Assembly (NCBI RefSeq): GCF_900634415.1
Contig: NC_041355.1
Span: 4,786,813 to 4,850,812, forward strand
DNA: 64,000 bases
Source: Cottoperca gobio
Taxonomy: Eukaryota; Chordata; Actinopteri; Perciformes; Bovichtidae
Direction of reading: 5' to 3'
Shown piece after piece: positions 11,541 through 24,224 of this stretch. Every line of letters begins with the position of its first letter. Within the stretch, counting starts at the first letter, position 1. The notes beneath the pieces were generated by a model. The model was not told where the DNA came from, did not search any database, and saw nothing but the letters and a program-made list of their open reading frames with translations. Both the position numbers and the translations under genes were made by a program.

Positions 11541-13599
11541 ACAGACTATAGTCACTACCCTGATGGAGCAATCCTAAATGGTCAACGTCCCCAGTAAAAC
11601 CATATAAAGTGATTCAATGCGAACATAAAGAAATGTTAACGATCGTCAAAGACCTTTGTGTTGGATGACTTTCCTTCCAGTTACTCTCTCTTTCTCACTC
11701 TCTGCTGTCCTTTTTTATTTCCTTCTCAATTTCCCTGAGCATGTGCAGATTGAGATTTTTTTTCCAGCAGGACATTTTTAAGGAAAACAATAACTCTGAT
11801 ATGGTGTGAAAGAATAAGAATCTTCCCCCCCCCGAAAAGAAAAATATATTCCATTGTCATGTTTCTTTAAAATTGCTAATACTGATGGTGAGCTTTGCCG
11901 AGAAGATGCCTGTGTATCTCAGTGGCTGTGCTGTGAAATGTGGCAGACAGACATACTTTCTGACCTCTATATAGCAGTGTGAAAGGACCTCAACAGCTGT
12001 AAACAACACTGCAATCAGTGTCCCATCTGCTCCCATGTCCCACTTGTGTGCATGCCTTTTTGCCATTTCTTTCACCCTCTGCCAAGTGGCTGCCTCAGGA
12101 CATCTAACCCAGAGAAAAGAGCTCATTTACCCAAGGAGGAAAGAAGCAAACTAGATTTCTGAGCACATTTGCTGACGGGGAAACTTGGTTGTGGCAGAAT
12201 TTACGAGAGTTAGACGGTTTTGTAGAGTGCAAAATATGCCATTTTACAAAAACAAGAGTTCATCAAACTGCGCTAAAACATCACTGTGACAAATTGACAT
12301 GATTATCTAAGATCGAGCAGCTAACCAGCTATCAAAGCTGCTTTTATGTGTTGATTTAACCTCTATTAACCCCAATTCAGGCTAATGATGCTTCGCAGGG
12401 ATTTTATGAAGTGTCTGCTTGAGCTACGCCCACTCCAAAGGTAAGTGGTGTGATTCATGTTTCGTATAAGTGATGAGAGCCCACGCAGTGAATCTACACA
12501 TGTATCATAATACTGATCATTTTCTAGGAAATACTGAAAATTAAAGGGTGCTCTATATGAAAAGCGTCATGAGATCTGTTGTGATTTGGCGCTGTGTAAA
12601 TACAATTGACTTGACTATTTACATCTGTATGCATTTTTGTGCTCAGATTAAGTAACTCATTTCAAACTGAAAAGGGTCCCCTGTGGCGTTTTTGACCACT
12701 ATTAGTGCTAAGGAGCAATGTTTGTATGCACCCCGTTTTGTTTTTTATCGTGCAAAAGGAAGCACATGCACAAGTATGCGAGGAACGCAATGCACTTTGC
12801 TGCCGATGGTTTTATGAATGTATGATGCAAATAAGAAAAATGTGCATGCACCAACACAGCACACTTCTGACCACAACACAACAGGGACGCTCGGTGTGAA
12901 ACAAACTACAAACGTTCAACCAGATGTTTGAGTTACTCTTAAAGGATACACACAATGCGCTCAGCTGAGAAACACTGAATTTTATATTAAATCAACTATA
13001 GATAATGTTTTCTTATTCCCCTTTAGTTCTTAGTGAAAGCCTTAAGTGGCTGAGCTGTGAAGCTTAAATACATGAGGGATTTAATCTACGGTACATTATT
13101 ATCATAATGTCGTGATTATTAACCTTTGATTATACTGCGGAGAGAGTTTGTAAACAGATGTTTTGATATGGCTTTGCTGTTGTTAAACGTGACCCCAATT
13201 TCCTTCAATTTTCTTCTTTCACTTCTTTCACCGCGGAGGCAAGCGAGAAAAACAACGTTTTCCTAAAGAGTTCAAGGTGAACACGAGGTGAGTAAATTGT
13301 GAAGTGGTCATTATATGGAATATAATAATAATATTATTCCTTTATTAAGGCATGAAGGACACAAAGGAGAGCAAGAGGAAAGGTGACATGGAGAGAAGAC
13401 TGTATAACAATCATGTAATAATAATAATATTAATAATAGTATCATCAATATTGCCATCATCACCACTGCAACCATGAGTAATAACAGCAATAGTGAGGGG
13501 GGGGGGGGAAATCAAAACCAATATACAAAGTGGAGCTGATCCAATCACATGATTAATCAGTTAGTTGGACTAAACATTAAGCAACAAGCAATTAAGAGA
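11541..13599. other. Gene desert, interval 2
   Basis: No gene is supported. The block holds an open stretch without ATG at 12108-12302 that includes CKICHF (see findings), a strong donor-like AAAGGTAAGTG near 12437-12447, a fish repeat tail at 12557-12618, an octamer at 12825-12832, AAT-rich sequence near 13320-13460 and a G12 run at about 13497-13508. Confidence 0.6.
12557..12618 (+). repeat. 3' tail of a common fish interspersed repeat
   Basis: The sequence AAAGCGTCATGAGATC followed by GATTTGGCGCTGTGTAAATA and CAATTGACTTGAC matches, from memory, a very common teleost repeat tail (GATTTGGCGCTATATAAATA, then AATTGAATTGA). It is a short, diverged copy. I cannot state its family. Confidence 0.6.
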
Positions 13600-14460
13600 A
13601 CTGATAATGGACTCTGCGGTGGGCGCTTTTAACTATTGAGTGAAGAATGTATGTATACGTGTACGCGGACGCCGCTCCATACAGTCTCGCACAGCTGGAC
13701 TAATTACCTTTTGATATCTCATTCATTACAGCCACGGTATTGAGCGAATGTTGACCATAGGTAGCCGATAAAAACTAGGCCCGGGCCAAAATAAATATGG
13801 AAGTCCCATTCTGGGCTAAACATCAGGTAATGCAGCCACAACGCGCTGTGCGGTTTGAGCGATCAATGATGTATGATGATGAAGATGATCAAGAATACAT
13901 GCTGCCCTTGTCAGCTCAATGCAGAGAGGTCATTGTGCCTCAATCAATCCGCCTTTCTCTGTTCTCAAAATAATTGCCTTATGTTTTATAATGAAAGTAT
14001 AACATCTTTACGAGCTCTTCATTCAGGGGTGGGCTAAGGCAAACTTTGTATTCTGTATGCATAATCCATGTATAAATACGCCTCACACCCGAGCCCTGTG
14101 TGTTATGTGATTTGAGTGGGGGGTCAGAGCCACTTGTATTCCTGTGGGTGGGATTGTGGAATTGCAGGAGATTTGATTGGAGCATTATCCCTACAAGAGG
14201 GCCCTCCGGATCTCCTATCTGTTGTTCCCCCTACTCATTTACTTTATCATTGCACTGCTGTAATATACATAATTCAGACAACCGGGGAATGTCTTTGGGC
14301 TGCGAACCACCTGCTGCCTTTTATTAGCTAATTAATGGTGATTTATCAGAGCTGCTAATTTGAGTGGGGCCGCTTGCCTTCAGGAGTCTCAGAACACCGT
14401 ATGAATTCTGATGGTAATTATGCTTATTTGATGGGCAGTTTGCTAAAACAAAAAGTTCTG
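13600..14460. promoter_or_regulatory. Candidate enhancer block with E-box and TAAT cores
   Basis: Unique sequence with CAGCTG at 13692-13697 next to TAATTA at 13701-13706, the palindrome GGCCCGGGCC at 13778-13787, TTAGCTAATTAAT at 14324-14336 and TAATTATGC (reverse of GCATAATTA) at 14415-14423. A bHLH E-box beside a homeodomain core is typical of neural enhancers. The frames near 14.1-14.3 kb appear in two overlapping phases and look non-coding. Confidence 0.4.
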
Positions 14461-17460
14461 TCTTCTCTGCCCCACAGGGATGGAATCTCTGTTCTTACGA
14501 AAGACGACCTTGTGTGATTTCTTTTTTTTTGTCTCATTAAGGTCTCACACACATTTCATTTTAATACTTAAATTCAAAACAGCTTCTTTTTTTTTTACCT
14601 TTTTACCTGTAGATGTGTGTCCTTGGGAAGGTCTTTTTTGATGTCCTTATGTTTCAAGAATATTTACTGTTCAAGGACCACAAATTCACCTAAGGTTTGA
14701 GACTAGGAGAGTAGTAATTCCAATATCCACTTCTACCTATGTGTTAAAAGGGTTGCATCTCACATTTCGACATTTACTCACTTTTGGGTTTTTTTGTTAA
14801 TATAAAGAACAAAAATGTCTTAATGCACAACGATATGCAAAATGAAGAGATGCATATGAATATTACAAGCGATGTGGGTTTTCCTGAAACAGAGGATTTC
14901 TCCCTACAGTAAGCACATAATAACTGTGCATGGCAATGATATGCAAACAATGGTTCCACAGTTAAGCAGGTAATTGTCAAGTTTGTTGTTCAAGTAAAGC
15001 AAAAATAAGCGGTAAAAACTAGTTTCTATGAATATTTGAAAACCCCAAAAATCATACCACTTGTAACTGTAAACTGTCTTTTCTCTAAAATCAATGTTAT
15101 CTTTTAATCCTCATCACTCAAAGTTGTTCTAATCTGTAATAACGTAATTTTCATTGTCCTGTGCCGGGGTTGTTGCAGCTTGACCTTTTGTCAGAAGCCT
15201 GTTCTTTCTTAAAAAGGTCACAGTCCTCTCTGAAGGCCGCTCCTCTGATGGAGTGAAGTAAAAAAAACCAAGACGTGATAAATTGGTCTCTCTCTATCAG
15301 TGTGATAAATCTGCTATTTCTTTATTTCTGGGTATTGTTCTCCTTCCTGCTCTGTCTGATGGATAAACGTGTTTTTCAATGCTAGTATATGGATCTTACA
15401 CACAGTCCTGATATTTCCTGCTTTACCATACACAGGTTTTTATTGTCCAATCAGCAACCAAATCCCAAACCATCATTGGAAACATACATTATTATTACTA
15501 TGCAGTATAAAATATACTTTACCAAGTACATGTTGCACTAGATGTCAATATAGTACTCACTGGGACCTCTTATGTTTCAGTGGTGTAACTATCTATGCAG
15601 ATCATTCAGTCTAAGTAAATTATGCTGTGTGGCCACTTTAAAAATATATATATATTTCCATCGGAAGTATAAAGGTGAAGATCACAAGTTCAGATTTGAA
15701 TCTTTTTTTAAGCAATAAAAAAGATAAATTGAAAACACTTGATATTAAAGCACAGTGTGAAGATTTTAGAAGTTGTCAGTCATTGAGGTTAATAACTACA
15801 CACTTAATGATGCTTTGTCGTTGTGACTGCTTAGATTAAAAGAATATTTTGGGTTGCCAGGTTCAGAGCCCACATTTAGATCTCTGATTTCTGATGGGAA
15901 TTATTAAAGCTTGAGTTTGTTTTAGCGTCTTCACCTTCTCACCAATGTTTTAGAGGCAAAAAACAAAAATGTGGAGGATTCATGACGTAAATAATTGATA
16001 TTAGAACCAACTTATCATTTATCTTTCAAATTGGTACGATGTCTTAACGCCCTTTATGGACATTGAACAATACAATTTACAAGCTTTAAAAGAACAACCA
16101 TGCACAACCAAGCTTTACAATAATCACCAAATATTAGTTTCCTGAATGGTTTGCAATGTGCAATGTTGTGCAATGTTTTGGAGATAAGTAAGTGAAAACT
16201 TAACATTTAAGGTCAAATTAGTCAATTATAATATCTGTGTTAAAAGTCCCCCAAACACCATTCACTTGGCACTAGATAATTATCATTGCTAACTAGCTGT
16301 ATTGCTAAAAACACAAATTATTGTTCTTGATTATTGAGGAAGAGATCCGTTACATTGGGTGGAATAGAAATAAGGAATGGGTCAAGTAAGTGAATATCAC
16401 CAAATTCAAATGTCACCATGCACCTTTTGATTGGCCGATATTCATCCCTTGTTAACTGTTAAATAAAATGACGTTTGCCGTATGTAGCGTGCCAGTTTAG
16501 AACTCCTGGATGTCTAATGATGCATACAAGAACATTGGTAAATAAACTAAATCAGAATTTAACTTCATATGATTTGCCACACACACTTCTTTTTCTTCAT
16601 AAATGCATCTTTCAACACGATTATCCAAAATGAGCCCTTCCTTTCCACAGAATGCATTATTTCTCTCCGATTCAAAACCTTTGACAAGACCTTGTCACAT
16701 CAACAAAGATCCAATGTGTTCGGTGGCCGATTGATGTTTTCTGCCCCCTGCATGCGTATCCTCGGGGAAATGCTGTAGACTCTTTCTCTTTTCCAAAGCT
16801 GCTTAAATCCCAAAAGACTCATGGGAAGTACAGACGCATAAAACACTATGTCAAGTCATTTGGCATGTCTGAAATTAGAATATGGAAGAAGAAGAAATAA
16901 ACTGGGGTTAAGACATGTCTGCCTGCGAACACCTTCTCCTGATCTTTTCATCCCAATTCAAATACAATTCAAAAAAGCAGGTAAATGGTAATATCACACA
17001 AGCAAGCAACGATGCCTCCAGCAAAATGCTCCATTAAAAGAGTTTGCCGCGCAAGGTGCTGCAGCTCTCTCTGCACAAGTGAATTGAAGTGTTTGCTCAG
17101 TGGGAATTGAATAGGAATTCTGAAAACTCACTTTTATGTTGGAAATCTTACAGCAGCCCCTTAACACACAGGTTTTTGAGACATTACACACTTAAAAGTA
17201 ACCCTGTTATGTGTCAGTCATAGTGGTAAGAGAATCATTTGTACATACATGTGTCGTATCACATCAAAGAACAATTAACACACTGACAGCTAACTTCATT
17301 TTGTTAACCAGAGGTGGATCTTTAGTGCTAAGACTAAATAACTGCTGTTGATCGTATTCATTTGACACAGCTTGGAGAGTCAATTAAGATGCCAGTCAAG
17401 ATCCCTACATCAAAGGAGCAACATGGCTATGTAATTCCAGCAATGACCCAGAGAGGTCAC
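14461..17460. other. Gene desert, interval 3
   Basis: I see no gene. The sequence is AT-rich and mostly unique, with CTCATTAA at 14533-14540, short T runs near 14520 and 14585, and a small tandem of a GCAATGTT-like unit near 16155-16180. Confidence 0.65.
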
Positions 17461-17461
17461 A

Positions 17462-17646
17462 GTGTGTGCGTGTGTGTGCGTGTGTGTGTTTGTGTGTCTG
17501 TTTCTGTTTGTGTGTACACAATGGACCTCTGGTAGAGGCCTCAGCCCCTCTGGGGAGGGAACCTTCAGTATAAAAACATGCTATTCACAGGAACCCCAGC
17601 AATTGTACCACAAGGAGAAAAGGACCAATCCTTCTCCCTTCACAGC

Positions 17647-17713
<67 letters not shown>

Positions 17714-17722
17714 CACACACAG
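17462..17722. repeat. Interrupted GT tract and (CA)n microsatellite
   Basis: An imperfect TGTG-rich stretch lies at 17462-17516 and a long CA tract of about 30 units at 17651-17711, extended by AAACACACACA. Opposite-strand GT and CA tracts about 140 bases apart could pair. The sequence between them is unremarkable. Confidence 0.93.
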
Positions 17723-17829
17723 GAACTCGGACCTGGTTTGATGGGGGAAATGGAAATAAGCGCCTCTATGCCCATGAATGCTATCATTTCATTCCTCTAC
17801 TCTGAATGCTCCAGGGATCTCTGAGAAGG

Positions 17830-18140
17830 AGTAGGAGCAATAAGTTCACTTTGCTGAATTAATGCCGTAATTCTTTATCAGGAGAGCCTTGGCATTACCT
17901 TGAACCGGGCTGGTTTTATGCAAAATGGTTTCAAGCCCAGTTTTTTTTTTTAAATGATGGTCCTAATTTGTTGGCTCACTTTAAATTATTAATCGCTTTT
18001 ATCAAAGTAGTTATTACATTTCATAGCTGCGTATCTATGGGGTGAAATGTAAGAGTGTCTGCTGGACCTCAGGAAGGAAGACAGTGCAGAAATTCTATTA
18101 AATATTGATAATTAGCTAAATATTGGCACCTGCATTGAGC
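17830..18140. promoter_or_regulatory. Candidate enhancer block with TCF/LEF-like site
   Basis: Unique sequence with GAATTAATGCCGTAATTC near 17856-17875 and the palindrome-like CTTTTATCAAAG at 17996-18007, whose ATCAAAG half matches the TCF/LEF core. GATAATTAGC lies near 18105-18118. The regulatory call is inferred from motif clustering only. Confidence 0.33.
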
Positions 18141-19577
18141 CACTGTGCTAATTGGCATGGGAACAAATGGATAAGAAAAGAAGGAAGAGACCGTGACATG
18201 CAGAGAAGTGGACTGCATGCTGCTAATATATTGAAAGTAATCAAAAAATACCAACATATGTCCTTAAACTTCAGGTTGAGTTGTCTCTCTGGGGGATTAT
18301 GAAATAAGACCTGTATGTATCTGGGCATCTGTGCTTTTGTGGTACCAACCAACATTTGCCCGTACAGCTGACATTGAATACTTTTGATATATTTGTCAGG
18401 TCTGGATAAGGGCTTCAGAATTATTGTAGTAGTACCATCACTGTAAGTAAACAACCTCATCTTCATCATAGATGTATCCATGTGAACTCCAAAATGCTTC
18501 CACACGTTACTATAATTATCTGTTCTGCATGGCTCCACTAGTTCTCTACATCTTGCTTTAACAGAGAGAATAATAGTTGAGTAGAATACATTTTGTGCAT
18601 GGCTCATGCTTGACTGTGAGATGTGCTTTCAGCTTGAAAAGCTAGTACGAGAAGCTACAAGTTGATATTTTACAGATATTCCTTTTTGTTGTTGCAATGT
18701 TTGAGTTGTAATTAGAAGTTCAAAGAAAAAGCAACAACCCTAGTCTGGACGATACCCTATGAAATGTTACCTTCATGTTTTATTGTTGCTTCTACGGATA
18801 AGAATGATGCATGTCATACAAAGGGGCTTCTGCAGAGATGGTGACCATACACACAACCGAAGAATGAAAGAGTCAGCGCTATGTATTCATCCATCTATCT
18901 ATCCATCCATCAGTCAGTCCGTCAGACATACCACTGAACCATCTGCCAGCCTCCCCCATCCCTCGGAGAACCCCCACAGCCACCAGCCGGGAGGACGCTC
19001 TCTCCCGGGGCCTGATGTGCTAATGTGAACCTTTGTGGTGCTGAGCTAAGTGGATAGCTAGGTGGTTGAACTGCATCTGTAGCTTAGCTGTGGCGTACTG
19101 CTTAGATATGAAATAGTAAAACTCTTGAAATAAATCATGTCATGAATTCATCTTGTATTTAGGCTACGTAAAAAAAATATTCTCACAACATAAACAAATA
19201 ATTCCTATGTGTATCATCACTGTCATGTATCTCTTCATTTGATCTGACAAAAGGATTCAGGGAATCTCACTGAGGCTAATACATTTTTCTAAATCTAGTT
19301 TTTGAGAAACCTTTTGTTTTAACCTTAAGAACAGACCTGAGCCCCTGCTACCGTGCTCTGCATGGTGTCCTCTGCACAATTCAATTAGACATGATGTTGC
19401 ACTGCAATCTATTCATTTGAAGCAGCCAGTGAGGCAGCCAGTGGGAGTGTATTGATTGGAGTGTGTCATGTGTGGAAGCGAGAGAGGGGTGGCCACAGTT
19501 TCTTTTGCTTAATGGACTGAAATAAAAGAGGCGGGAATGGGCTTTAATTAGGGAACAGTGGCAGGGGCATCTAGTTT

Positions 19578-19601
19578 CCCCCCCCACCCCCCCCCCACCC
19601 C
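19578..19601 (+). repeat. Poly-C tract with two A interruptions
   Basis: A C-rich run in three blocks separated by single A residues. The minus strand is G-quadruplex capable. Confidence 0.9.
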
Positions 19602-19749
19602 AGTGGTTAGTCTGCACCCCCTCTGCAGAACACACTCATCCACCCATGCATTTTCACATGTAGATGCTCACAAACACAACATATAACTCCACCACCAATG
19701 CATTCACACATACAACAACAAACATACACACTTGCAGTCCATCACCCGT

Positions 19750-19813
19750 GCACACACAAGCGCACACACAAGCGCGCACACACACACGCACACACACACA
19801 CACACACACACAC
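19750..19813. repeat. (CA)n with AAGCG interruptions
   Basis: The unit CACACACAAGCG is partly repeated and then passes into a purer CA tract, suggesting an older repeat broken by point changes. Confidence 0.93.
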
Positions 19814-21128
19814 TGAGACAGACAGGAGGAGGGCAGAGGAGAATGGAGGGGGTGATAGAGGTAAGGATGAAGAAACAGAGGGAGTGCTGGGCTCCCGGGG
19901 TCTCAGCTGCTGCTAGGGTGCTGCCTGCTCCTCGCAATGAGTTGCAACTGTCAGTTTATTTTATCTCAGGCTTTTCATCATCGCACAGAGCCTGGTTGGA
20001 GGAAGCCACCTGAGAGTCTTAGGAATTTGTTGGCTACAAGTCATTAGCAAAGACTGCTGAGAAGCGCCAGGGCCAGAGATGTGCACGGGGTACTGCTGCA
20101 GACAAGTGTGTCCCTTTAACCCTTGATAGGCTGACTGGCACGGCAGCTTGGCTTTGATGGCTGGATAATTACATGCAGCCTCGATGACACAGGGCAGGTC
20201 ATGGAAGCTGAGCGGTGCAGGTAAAGAAACAAGGAAAAGAGAGATGGTGTGGATGAAGGCATGTGGAGATTTACATTAAATAGTAAAAGCAGGTCTCTTT
20301 CTTTCCATCACAGTTTGAATTTATTACAACTAAGGAATTGCTGTATATATATATAGAGAGAGAGACTGCAGGTAGATTAATAGATAGTGAACATATCTGT
20401 TTCACTTGGCTGCACACCCACAGTGAACATGACTTAAACAGATAAGTAGTTAAGTAGGTTATTGGGTAAGTGGTGGATGGACGGTGCTTTACAGGATAAC
20501 TGCAACTTGGGTCATATTTTAAAATGTTTGTCTATATTAGTTAGACGTTAATATTACTATAACAAAGTCAGATGGGGCAAGACATGAGGGATTAAGGAGG
20601 AAGCATACTCAAAACTTTGCACGACCCGATCACATCTGAAGGCGTGTTTATAGCCGTGTGAAACGACCACACTTGTGCCGACAAAGGGGAGAGACTTTCG
20701 GGCAGTCTCTTCTCAAATGCATTAATAGTGTTGCACTTGTTTGTCCTCACAAAAAGGGTCAACAATTGCGTAAAGAATTAAAAGAGAGCTTGAGAGAGAG
20801 GATAGTACCGTGCTCACTTCTCACCTCCACACACCTGGACATTCACAATGTGAAGAGGGTGGGGAAAGGTGTGGGGAGGTGGGATTCAAACGTCCAACAA
20901 GCTATTCTGTTGAAGCATAATGATGGATAGAATAAGAAAGGTAATATACAACAGTTAAGATGGATTATCTAAAACACAATTTGAAGGTAAAAGCAAAGAT
21001 GACCTTGCACAAAATGTTGGTTATATTCCCTTACTACTACCTCAAGAACAGTAGGTCATAGGTCAACCAAGAAGGCACCCTGTGATGTTTACAAAAGGAC
21101 AGCTTGTATATTAATTTATTTTATTTTC

Positions 21129-21181
21129 CTAAGAGGTTTCTTGATCTGTACGATCGTCTGACAGATCGTGGTTCCTCTTAG
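21129..21181. repeat. Nested inverted repeat (53 bp)
   Basis: Outer arms CTAAGAGG (21129-21136) and CCTCTTAG (21174-21181) are perfectly complementary. Inner arms GATCTGT (21143-21149) and ACAGATC (21161-21167) are also perfect. Six bases separate the arms on each side and the loop contains the palindrome ACGATCGT. No gene overlaps it. Confidence 0.85.
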
Positions 21182-22220
21182 AAATCTCGCTATGGTCCCA
21201 GAACTCAGTACCTACTTAGTAAGTATAATGTTATTATTAGCAATAGATCAGATAATCCAAACTACAAAAAAAAAAGAATGAAACTAGTTTTAATAAACCA
21301 GAATTACCCTTAAATAAATGTATGGCAGGAAATAGGTAGGCAGTAAAGAGCGACATTAATGTGTTCTGTGACCGCTGACTTCACGGATGAGTTTGGATCA
21401 CTGAACATGTCCAATGCGCTTACATGTCGCACAGCTGCAGATACAGTGAAATATTTGGACATGTCTGTGTGACCACTGTGTGCCAATCTATCAGTAGCGT
21501 GTTGTTTCTTTTCTGTGTGGGATTCTCCCATAGATTTACATTTACTTACACGGGGGTACCAGATCGTGTCTGATGCCACAATGCCTCGGTCAAAGAGAGC
21601 AAAGTCTCTGTAGCTTCTTTTACGCGGACTTGAAAGAATACAAGTCCAAGTGGGAACACTGTATTAAATATGGATTCTGTTTGGGTCCCACTTCAGTCTG
21701 CCTGCTCACCGCCAACCAAACTCCCAACCAGTGTCAATGTCTCCATGTTTGAATCCGTGTAAGTGGATGTTTTTGTAATGTGAGGCTCCAGAGTGGAGGG
21801 AGGCTTACCTTGGAAATGCTGTATGATTACTCAACAAACACAAACAGTGGTTGTAACCTTGACCACACAGAATAATTCTTTGCAATGGATGAAGGGTGAG
21901 GAGGAGTAAAATGTGAAATTCCAGAGGGTGTCTTCCATGTTTGTCTAACCTTGTGGAAACACAGAGACGTGAGTTTGATAGAGTTATTACACATCTGTGG
22001 TTCCACCATTTGTGCGGCTGAATCTATTATCATGAGACAGGGCTAGACCTGAGATTCTGTCGGGACATTTCATCACCTCTGTGTCACGAGTCAGGTAATT
22101 GCAGCAGCCACTGTTTGCTTTTCATTACTAAAATACAAACTTTAAGGATGTCTTTTTGTTTTTCTTAACAGAACAATGTTTACTCTGCCGATGATTAGAG
22201 TGTTATTATTTCTACTGTGC

Positions 22221-22222
22221 GA

Positions 22223-22287
<65 letters not shown>
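22221..22287. repeat. (GA)n microsatellite
   Basis: A purine-only GA tract with interruptions near 22237 and 22271. The Arg-Glu and Leu-Ser frames across it are artefacts. Mirror-repeat GA/TC sequence of this length can in principle adopt H-DNA. Confidence 0.97.
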
Positions 22288-22983
22288 CATTTTGGCTTGG
22301 TGAGCCGGCTTTTGTTCCAACAATGTGCAGCCAGTTTATTGTGGTTATAAGCATTCAGGAAAATAATTAGCCGAGCACATGTTGTGTGTATTAACTACAA
22401 GGCGTCTCCGTCTGCTCTCTGGAGTCTTATTTTCTCTTAATGCACGGTAGTTCAAAGAAATAGGCCTGCGCTCCACACTGTACGCTGGTGGTGATGTATT
22501 ATCACTCTCACATCAGGCAAGAACCGGTGTCTTTCATCCTCGCAGCAATCGGTAAACACTTTTCATGTTCGAGATCGACATCAGGCTATCGGCACATTGT
22601 TAGCTCAGTGTGTATGTTGCTCGACATTGTTAGAGCCATTATAGCGTTATCTTTTGCCCACATAAAGGAGCAAGTGATCACTTTCAAGGTGTGTCATATA
22701 TCCATCAGGGAGGGGAAATAAGACGCTGGTTATCACTGCCAGACCTCCCCTGACAACTGTCCAATTATGTATATCACACTCGGCCTACTGTTTGCACTAG
22801 AAGTAATCAATAAAGGATGTGGCTGAGTGCTCATACATTTTGGTGGAACCAAATGCATGAAAACTTAATCATTCACTCAGGCTGGCGGGGAATCAAATAT
22901 TGGTAGGGAACAAGTAGGCAGTGGTTCTTCGCGAGGGGAGGGACTGATTAGTGATTGTAGCTTCAAGTTTGATGGGGTGTGTT

Positions 22984-23003
22984 GGGGTGGGGGGGGGTAG
23001 GGG
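22984..23003 (+). other. G-quadruplex-capable motif
   Basis: A GGGG block, then T, nine G, TA and a final GGGG give four G4 blocks with loops of one or two bases. Structure is predicted from the pattern only. Confidence 0.6.
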
Positions 23004-24013
23004 TACTCTCCTGACGCGGCAAATGGAATGGGTGACAGGTGGAAATGGGGATGAAAAGGCGGTCCTCCGTTTCATGAATAAATGTAAACACAGCGCCATG
23101 CAATTACCACGGCTGGTCATCTCTTTAAGGTTGGGGTGGGGGTAAACGTGCGGCTACATCCCTACAGGTCCAATCTAATGAAAACGCGCAGGTTACTGGG
23201 GCGTTTAATTGTATATACGGTAAAGCTAAGAGTGAGGACTGTAGGGGCTTGTTGCGGATGAAAGCCCAACCCTACAACTGGAAAATTTGATTCAGTTTAA
23301 ACATAGCGTTTCGTTTATTGATCCGCTGTGGAAGGTGAGATCATCACAGGAACACGACCTGAACAGATGGATTCATTTGGACATGTCATGAGAACACATG
23401 GGTCTTGTTGCTCGGGAGAATAACTTGTTACACGGAGACGGCCGCGCAAATGAAATTGTCAATGGCAGTGATGAGATAAATACTTTGGCTTCTCATTTTT
23501 CAAAGAAGTTCACTATCTGCTCTTCTCTTTGCTTCGTCACCACAGACACGATCAGTAGACGATGACTTGTATAAAAGTTGTATGAGTTATATCATATCTC
23601 AAGTAGCAGTCGATTATGTGTCTTTTAAACAATTAGATGAAAAAGAAGTTGTTAGATAAATGTAATGTATTCTCTATTAAAACAGCAATCAGACAGACAA
23701 GGATCATCTTGATCCTATTTTAAATATATCTTACGTAATCATCTGCATGTATATGCATATCTATTTGGTATTAACACTTATCCACCACAGAAGAGGCAGG
23801 TCAAAGCATACCACAGTTATATCTTTTCTATTACCAAGGTTAATCAATAATTCATAGGTCACAATAGCAGGCGGTGCGAGTCGGTGGGAGGGGGGGGAGG
23901 GGGGGACACACACCCTGAGATCCTCTCCCTAAGCAGGATCCCCTTCAAAAACAGGAAGAGGAAATCAGAGCCTAAAACCACTCTGTGCAGAAAAAGAATC
24001 ATCACAAAGCTTC

Positions 24014-24150
<137 letters not shown>

Positions 24151-24224
24151 GCGCTTTGGCAAAAGGTAGACCATAATCACGATCATCATCACTGACACTA
24201 TAACACCCGTTCAGGCATTCCTTA

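Larger units (their letters stand above)
18141..24000. other. Gene desert, interval 4
   Basis: The longest frame outside pou4f2 (163 codons, 18116-18607, minus strand) starts here but resembles nothing I know. A rough estimate from stop-codon frequency makes one such frame unsurprising in 64 kb. The block also holds an ATCC-type short repeat near 18890-18915, poly-C sequence at 19578-19601, CA tracts at 19750-19813, a nested hairpin at 21129-21181, a GA tract at 22221-22287 and G-rich runs at 22984-23003 and 23885-23905. Confidence 0.6.
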
